Assembly: GCF_003970385.1 (NCBI RefSeq)
Contig: NZ_RXZH01000005.1
Coordinates: 237,994-301,993, forward strand
Origin: Vibrio aquaticus
Lineage (GTDB): Bacteria; Pseudomonadota; Gammaproteobacteria; Enterobacterales; Vibrionaceae
Length of the DNA stretch: 64,000 bases
Direction: 5' to 3'
Position 1 is the stretch's first letter, and each line of letters starts with the position of its first letter. The translations under genes were made by a program, and so were the position numbers. The notes under the pieces are model-generated. The model saw nothing but the letters and a program-made list of their open reading frames with translations. It made no database searches and was not told the DNA's origin. Shown here piece by piece: positions 56,520 to 64,000 of the stretch.

Positions 56520-57731
56520 ATGAAACGAGTCGTAATCACCGGTATGGGTATTGTTTCAAGTATCGGTAACAACGTCGAAGAAGTTTTAGCGTCTCTAAAA
56601 GAAGGTAAATCTGGTATTACTGCGTCTGAGCAGTTTAAAGAACACGGCCTACGTTCACAGGTTTGGGGTGATCTAAAAATTAACCCAGCAGAGCACATTG
56701 ACCGTAAACAGATGCGCTTTATGGGTGATGCGGCTGCGTATGCATACCTATCAATGCAGCAAGCAATTGAAGACGCTGGTCTCACTGACGAGCAAGTATC
56801 TAACGATCGCACAGGTATTGTTGCAGGTTCTGGTGGTGCTTCTGCACTAAACCAAACTGTTGCGACGGATACTATGCGTGCAAAAGGCGTGAAGCGTGTT
56901 GGTCCTTACATGGTGCCACGTACAATGTCTTCAACTGTCTCAGCGTGTCTAGCGACACCATTTAAAATCCGTGGCGTGAACTACTCAATGAGTTCAGCAT
57001 GTGCAACCTCTGCTCACTGTATCGGTCACGCAATGGAGCTTATCCAACTTGGTAAGCAAGACATCGTATTTGCTGGTGGTGGTGAAGAGCTAGATTGGTC
57101 TCAAACAATGATGTTTGATGCAATGGGCGCACTGTCTACTAAGTACAACGAAACACCTGAGAAAGCTTCACGTACTTACGATGCAGACCGTGACGGTTTT
57201 GTTATCTCTGGTGGCGGCGGCATGCTAGTTATCGAAGAACTCGAGCACGCTCTAGCTCGTGGCGCGAAAATCTACGGTGAAATCGTAGGTTACGGTGCGA
57301 CTTCTGATGGTTACGACATGGTAGCACCATCAGGTGAAGGCGCGGTGCGTTGTATGAAGATGGCGATGCAAGACGTTGATAGCATCGACTACGTAAACAC
57401 GCACGGTACTTCTACGCCTGTAGGTGACGTGAAAGAGCTTGGTGCTATCCAAGAGCTATTTGGCGACAACAGCCCTGCAATCTCAGCAACCAAAGCGATG
57501 ACAGGTCACGCTCTTGGTGCAGCAGGTGTTCACGAAGCAATTTATTCTACGCTTATGCTAGACAACAGCTTTATTGCGCCAAGCATCAACGTAGCTAACC
57601 TAGACGAAGCGGCTGAAGGCCTAGACATTGTGACTGAAAAGCGCGATGCAGAGCTAACGACCGTTATGTCGAACAGTTTTGGTTTTGGTGGCACAAACGC
57701 TACGCTAGTAATCAAGAAATACCAAGGCTAA
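56520..57731 (+). CDS. fabB: Beta-ketoacyl-ACP synthase I FabB
   Basis: 403-residue condensing enzyme for fatty acid elongation, including the unsaturated pathway. Catalytic Cys in [12 protein letters not shown], His in [11 protein letters not shown], and His/Lys region in [18 protein letters not shown] 56520 ([10 protein letters not shown]) chosen, with TAGG about 9 bases upstream; the frame opens 21 bp earlier. Strongly biased codons suggest high expression. Its 3' region holds a probable FarS sRNA and terminator. Confidence 0.97.
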   Translation: MKRVVITGMGIVSSIGNNVEEVLASLKEGKSGITASEQFKEHGLRSQVWGDLKINPAEHIDRKQMRFMGDAAAYAYLSMQQAIEDAGLTDEQVSNDRTGIVAGSGGASALNQTVATDTMRAKGVKRVGPYMVPRTMSSTVSACLATPFKIRGVNYSMSSACATSAHCIGHAMELIQLGKQDIVFAGGGEELDWSQTMMFDAMGALSTKYNETPEKASRTYDADRDGFVISGGGGMLVIEELEHALARGAKIYGEIVGYGATSDGYDMVAPSGEGAVRCMKMAMQDVDSIDYVNTHGTSTPVGDVKELGAIQELFGDNSPAISATKAMTGHALGAAGVHEAIYSTLMLDNSFIAPSINVANLDEAAEGLDIVTEKRDAELTTVMSNSFGFGGTNATLVIKKYQG

Positions 57732-57802
57732 CTGAATTTGCTGTAGTCACTGAATCTCTACAGCAATCCAGTTTCCAGAGCTGATACATCGTTTATGGTG
57801 TA

Positions 57803-57893
57803 TCGAACAGACGCAGACTTTAACCCATGGAGAGCGGGTTAAGATCCTTTTGTTCTGGACGCTTGCCCGGCTAATTTAGCCGGGCATTTTTCT
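57803..57893 (+). ncRNA. farS: Probable FarS-type sRNA from the fabB 3' UTR
   Basis: The 250-bp gap after fabB contains ordered hairpins: CTGTAG/CTACAG (57741-57763), GATACA/TGTATC (57783-57804), TTAACCC/GGGTTAA (57820-57842) and a strong terminator TGCCCGGCTAA/TTTAGCCGGGCA (57864-57886) with T run. In V. cholerae, FarS is an Hfq-binding sRNA processed by RNase E from the fabB 3' UTR that represses fadE-type transcripts. Position, terminator and extra stem fit; the exact 5' end (here set at an approximate site after the second hairpin) and the seed cannot be fixed from sequence alone. Confidence 0.6.
57864..57892 (+). terminator. Rho-independent terminator of fabB/FarS
   Basis: TGCCCGGCTAA / TTAGCCGGGCA stem with almost no loop beyond T, followed by TTTTTCT. 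Confidence 0.92.
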
Positions 57894-57979
57894 ATCTAGC
57901 CGTTGCACAGATTAATCCCTCGACAGCTGCACCCCTTTTCTGCACAATCAAGTCAATTGCCATTTAAGTAAATAAGCTG

Positions 57980-59113
57980 ATGAAAATCCTAGTTGATGAA
58001 AACATGCCTTATGCTAAACAGCTGTTTAGCCAGTTAGGCGAAGTCGAATTGAAATCCGGCCGAACACTCACGCCAGACGATCTTATTGATGTCGATGCAC
58101 TCATGATTCGTTCCGTCACCAAAGTGAACGCTGAACTGATTTCGAAAGCCAATAAATTAAAGTTTGTGGGTACCGCCACCGCGGGCATGGATCATGTTGA
58201 TCAAGCGCTGTTGGAAGAGAAAGGCATCTATTTCACCGCTGCTCCGGGATGCAACAAGGTGGGTGTAGCCGAGTATGCGTTTAGCGTCATGATGGTATTG
58301 GCTCAGCAACACGGTTTTTCAGTGTTCGATAAAACAGTCGGTATCATCGGCGCAGGTCAAGTCGGAAGCTATTTACAACAATGTCTTGAGGGCATTGGTA
58401 TCAATGTTCTAATCAATGACCCAATCAAACAAGCAGAGGGTGATACTCGTACCTTTACTGAGCTTGAAGTGCTGTTAGAACAAGCTGACATTATTACACT
58501 TCACACCCCAATCACACGCGATGGTGATTACCCAACGCACCATTTAATCAATGAAGCCGTGCTTAATCAGTTACGCGGTGACCAAATTCTAATCAATGCT
58601 GCTCGCGGCCCTATCGTAGATAACAGCGCACTTAAGCAACGTTTACTAAAAAATGATGGCTTTATTGCGGCATTAGATGTGTTTGAGTTTGAACCAGAGG
58701 TTGATATGGAGCTTCTGCCTCTGCTAGCATTCGCAACCCCTCATGTTGCCGGTTATGGTTTAGAAGGGAAGGCGCGCGGTACGACGATGATTTTCAATAG
58801 CTACTGCGAGTTTTTAGAGAAAGAATTACGTGCGCATGCCAGCGACTTGTTGCCGACGGCTCCGGTACCTCGAATGGTACTTGACCGTGAGTGGGATGAA
58901 TCAGTCCTGCACAATATCACGCAGCTCGTCTATGATGTGCGTAAAGATGACGCCTTATTCCGCCGAGAAATCAGTAAGCCGGGTTCGTTTGACCTGATGC
59001 GCAAAAACTACTGGGATCGTCGCGAATACAGTGCTGTCACGTTAGTCGGTGATCAAAGTTGTCAATTATCACCACTAGAGAAACTAGGTTTTGAGGTTGA
59101 GGTAAATCAATGA
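57980..59113 (+). CDS. pdxB: Erythronate-4-phosphate dehydrogenase PdxB
   Basis: 377-residue NAD-dependent enzyme of the DXP-dependent pyridoxal phosphate pathway. NAD site [13 protein letters not shown], active-site Arg/Glu/His in the D-2-hydroxyacid dehydrogenase frame ([25 protein letters not shown]), and the PdxB-specific C-terminal dimerisation domain ([27 protein letters not shown]). Ends in a 4-bp overlap (ATGA) with asd. Confidence 0.96.
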   Translation: MKILVDENMPYAKQLFSQLGEVELKSGRTLTPDDLIDVDALMIRSVTKVNAELISKANKLKFVGTATAGMDHVDQALLEEKGIYFTAAPGCNKVGVAEYAFSVMMVLAQQHGFSVFDKTVGIIGAGQVGSYLQQCLEGIGINVLINDPIKQAEGDTRTFTELEVLLEQADIITLHTPITRDGDYPTHHLINEAVLNQLRGDQILINAARGPIVDNSALKQRLLKNDGFIAALDVFEFEPEVDMELLPLLAFATPHVAGYGLEGKARGTTMIFNSYCEFLEKELRAHASDLLPTAPVPRMVLDREWDESVLHNITQLVYDVRKDDALFRREISKPGSFDLMRKNYWDRREYSAVTLVGDQSCQLSPLEKLGFEVEVNQ

Positions 59114-60123
59114 GCCAACAATACAATGTTGCTGTTTTAGGTGCTACTGGTGCAGTAGGCGAAACCATTCTTGAAGTGCTACAAGAGCGCAAGTTTCCAG
59201 TCGGGGAGTTGTACCTTTTGGCAAGCGAACGCAGCGAAGGCAAGACGTACCGTTTCAATGGTAAAACGATCCGTGTACAAAATGTTGAAGAGTTCGATTG
59301 GTCACAAGCTCATATTGCACTGTTCTCTGCGGGTGGCGAGCTCTCTGCCAAGTGGGCCCCAATCGCTGCAGATGAAGGCGTGATCGTGATCGATAATACC
59401 TCTCAGTTCCGCTACGAGTACGATATTCCTCTGGTTATTCCTGAAGTTAACCCAGAAGCCATTGCTGAATTTCGTAACCGCAATATCATTGCGAACCCGA
59501 ACTGTTCAACAATCCAAATGCTAGTGGCGCTGAAACCAATTCATGACGCAGTCGGTATTGAACGTATTAACGTGTCAACTTACCAATCAGTGTCTGGTGC
59601 AGGTAAAGCGGGGATTGACGAGCTTGCTGGTCAGACGGCTAAGCTTCTTAACGGTATGCCAGCAGACACCGAAGCGTTCTCACAACAAATCGCATTTAAC
59701 TGTATTCCTCAAATCGATCAATTCATGGAAAACGGTTATACCCGCGAAGAGATGAAAATGGTTTGGGAAACGCAAAAAATCTTTAATGATCCAGGTATCA
59801 CAGTCAACCCAACATGTGTTCGTGTTCCTGTGTTCTACGGCCATGCAGAAGCGATTCATCTAGAAACGTGCGCGCCAATTGATGCACAAGAAGTCACGAA
59901 CTTACTTGAACAGACTGATGGCATTGAAGTGTTCCAAGGTGACGACTTCCCAACTCAAGTTCGCGATGCGGGTGGTAAAGACCATGTCATGGTCGGCCGA
60001 ATCCGCAACGATATCAGCCACCATAGCGGTGTAAACCTTTGGGTTGTCGCTGATAACGTACGTAAAGGTGCTGCGACCAATGCAGTGCAGATTGCAGAAG
60101 TACTGATTCGCGATTACTACTGA
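59110..60123 (+). CDS. asd: Aspartate-semialdehyde dehydrogenase
   Basis: 337-residue enzyme forming aspartate semialdehyde for lysine, threonine, methionine and diaminopimelate synthesis. Nucleotide site [14 protein letters not shown], catalytic Cys in [12 protein letters not shown], and the His in [11 protein letters not shown] are present. In E. coli this position holds Usg, a homologue; here the intact NCST motif argues for a real ASD. GAGG lies 7 bases before the ATG. Between pdxB and fimV/hubP as in other gammaproteobacteria (asd-fimV). Confidence 0.93.
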   Translation: MSQQYNVAVLGATGAVGETILEVLQERKFPVGELYLLASERSEGKTYRFNGKTIRVQNVEEFDWSQAHIALFSAGGELSAKWAPIAADEGVIVIDNTSQFRYEYDIPLVIPEVNPEAIAEFRNRNIIANPNCSTIQMLVALKPIHDAVGIERINVSTYQSVSGAGKAGIDELAGQTAKLLNGMPADTEAFSQQIAFNCIPQIDQFMENGYTREEMKMVWETQKIFNDPGITVNPTCVRVPVFYGHAEAIHLETCAPIDAQEVTNLLEQTDGIEVFQGDDFPTQVRDAGGKDHVMVGRIRNDISHHSGVNLWVVADNVRKGAATNAVQIAEVLIRDYY

Positions 60124-60147
60124 TCGCAGTGAGTAATATGAATATCA

Positions 60148-60175
60148 AAGCCTCGCCATAGTGTGAGGCTTTTTT
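60148..60175 (+). terminator. Rho-independent terminator after asd
   Basis: AAGCCTC / GAGGCTT stem with 10-base loop and a T run, separating pdxB-asd from hubP. No further element is evident in 60176-60325 apart from an AT-rich promoter-like stretch (60270-60300). Confidence 0.85.
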
Positions 60176-60325
60176 AATCGTTTCGAGAAAAATTGTGTGA
60201 GATTAATGCGATTATCGCGTTAGGCACACATTTTTTGCCTCTACACCTATAGTTTTAGTGGCTTTATCCGATATATTTAACAGATCACTGTATTTTTTTA
60301 AATTGAGCACATAGCTGAGCCTTAT

Positions 60326-63179
<2,854 letters not shown>

Positions 63180-63184
<5 letters not shown>

Positions 63185-64000
63185 AGTAGATGAAACTCCA
63201 GAACCAGAAACGACGCCTCAGGCAGAGGCAGTTCCAAACGAGTTTGGGATCCCTTCAGATGACGACTGGTTGATTGATGATCAGCCACCAAGCCAACCAG
63301 AGGTAACGCAGCCAGAACCTGAACTGCCTGAGCTTGAAGTTTCACAACCAGAGCAAGCTGGAGCGGAAGAGCCCGCGCTAGACTTAGATGATTTAGAGCT
63401 CCCAGAATACAGCGAAGAAGAAGCGTTAGCCGATGCCTTTGCTGAACCTGACATGCCAGAGCCAGAATTGTCGCAGCCAGAGCCGGTGGAAGCGAAAGAC
63501 CTCGCATTAGAGTTAGATGACCTAGAGCTCCCAGAATACAGTGAAGAAGAAGCGTTAGCCGATGCCTTTTCTGAACCTGAACTGGACATGCCAGAGCCAG
63601 AATTGTCGCAGCCAGAGCAAGTTGAAGCGGAAGAACTATCGCTAGAGTTGGATGACCTAGAGCTCCCAGAATACAGTGAAGAAGAAGCGTTAGCCGATGC
63701 CTTTTCTGAACCTGAACTGGACATGCCAGAGCCAGAGTTATCGCAGCCAGAGGCGATTGAAGCGGAAGAACCCGCACTAGAGTTAGGTGACCTAGAGCTC
63801 CCAGAATACAGCGAAGAAGAAGCGTTAGCCGATGCCTTTACTGAACCTGACATGCCAGAGCCAGAATTGTCACAGCCAGAGCAAGTTGAAGCGGAAGATC
63901 TCGCGCTAGAGTTGGATGACCTAGAGCTCCCAGAATACAGTGAAGAAGAAGCGTTAGCCGATGCCTTTGCTGAACCTGACATGCCAGAGCCAGAGTTATC
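63180..64000 (+). pseudogene. hubP: HubP continuation in the next frame (cut by the window edge)
   Basis: From 63180 the frame (SEVDETPEPETTPQAEAV...) stays open to the window end, 273 codons, and continues the same acidic HubP composition, so it is the separated downstream part of the gene rather than an independent gene; it has no start or ribosome-binding site of its own. It contains the 43/45-residue repeats. The conserved C-terminal FimV domain would lie beyond the window. If the frame break is a sequencing or assembly error the whole is a single normal CDS. Confidence 0.8.
63396..64000 (+). repeat. Long tandem repeat in HubP, 129/135 bp units
   Basis: GAGCTCCCAGAATACAG recurs at 63396, 63525, 63660, 63795 and 63924, spacings 129, 135, 135 and 129 bp (43 or 45 residues). 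Each unit reads about DLELPEYSEEEALADAF.EP, then DMPEPELSQPE; the 6-bp difference is presence or absence of an extra Glu-Leu pair. At least five copies, continuing past the window. Confidence 0.97.

Overview
The window looks like a chromosomal segment of a Vibrio (Vibrionaceae). The evidence is a polar-flagellar cluster in the Vibrio order (tandem flagellins, flaG, fliD, flaI, fliS, flrABC, fliE to flhB), a HubP/FimV-type polar organiser next to asd, the syd/queF and smrB-prmB-aroC / epmC-yfcL-mnmC-fabB-pdxB neighbourhoods shared with gammaproteobacteria, and a fabB 3' region resembling the Vibrio FarS sRNA. I saw no rRNA, tRNA, CRISPR array, prophage or complete insertion sequence.

Layout. 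0-2.2 kb: partial queF divergent from syd and a DUF2310 zinc-ribbon gene. 2.4-7.0 kb: a three-gene operon with overlapping ends (TonB-dependent receptor, YfiR-type periplasmic protein, CHASE8-HAMP-PAS-GGDEF protein), probably a surface or periplasmic signal feeding c-di-GMP synthesis. 7.0-10.6 kb: small housekeeping genes (DUF2897, M15 peptidase, dapE, yffB-type reductase, winged-helix protein, lipoprotein, DUF2956). 10.7-18.4 kb: respiratory nitrite ammonification. nrfA faces away from nrfBCDE, a CcmG/DsbE-like thioredoxin and nrfF, across a 489-bp control region with FNR- and NarP-like sites; an NrfG-like TPR gene lies beyond nrfA. 18.4-19.9 kb: yfeZ-like and yfeX-like genes.

20.0-44.9 kb: the polar flagellum. 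Three 377-residue flagellins each have a recognisable sigma-28 promoter. flaG-fliD-flaI-fliS follow, then the regulators flrA, flrB and flrC, then fliE to flhB. Sigma-54 promoters (TGG...N5-TTGC) stand before flrB, fliE and fliK, consistent with the FlrA -> FlrBC -> middle genes -> FliA/flagellin hierarchy. A 97-bp imperfect palindrome closes the cluster.

45-60 kb: smrB, prmB, aroC, a small unknown gene, an EAL phosphodiesterase, a TRIC-family channel, epmC, an inserted lipoprotein/LruC-domain pair, yfcL, an FMN reductase, mnmC, fabB with a probable FarS sRNA in its 3' region, pdxB and asd. 60.3 kb to the end: hubP/fimV, with a LysM-type periplasmic domain, one membrane segment and a very acidic repeat-rich cytoplasmic part. 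In this sequence the frame breaks at 63173-63184, at the end of a 9-bp tandem array, and resumes one frame over to the window edge.

The most notable points are the hubP frameshift and its three nested repeat arrays, the inverted repeats bracketing two sigma-54 promoters with identical 17-nt loops, the receptor-YfiR-cyclase operon, the likely FarS homologue, the nrf control region, and the LruC/lipoprotein insertion between epmC and yfcL. No wholly new system is evident; most genes belong to known families.
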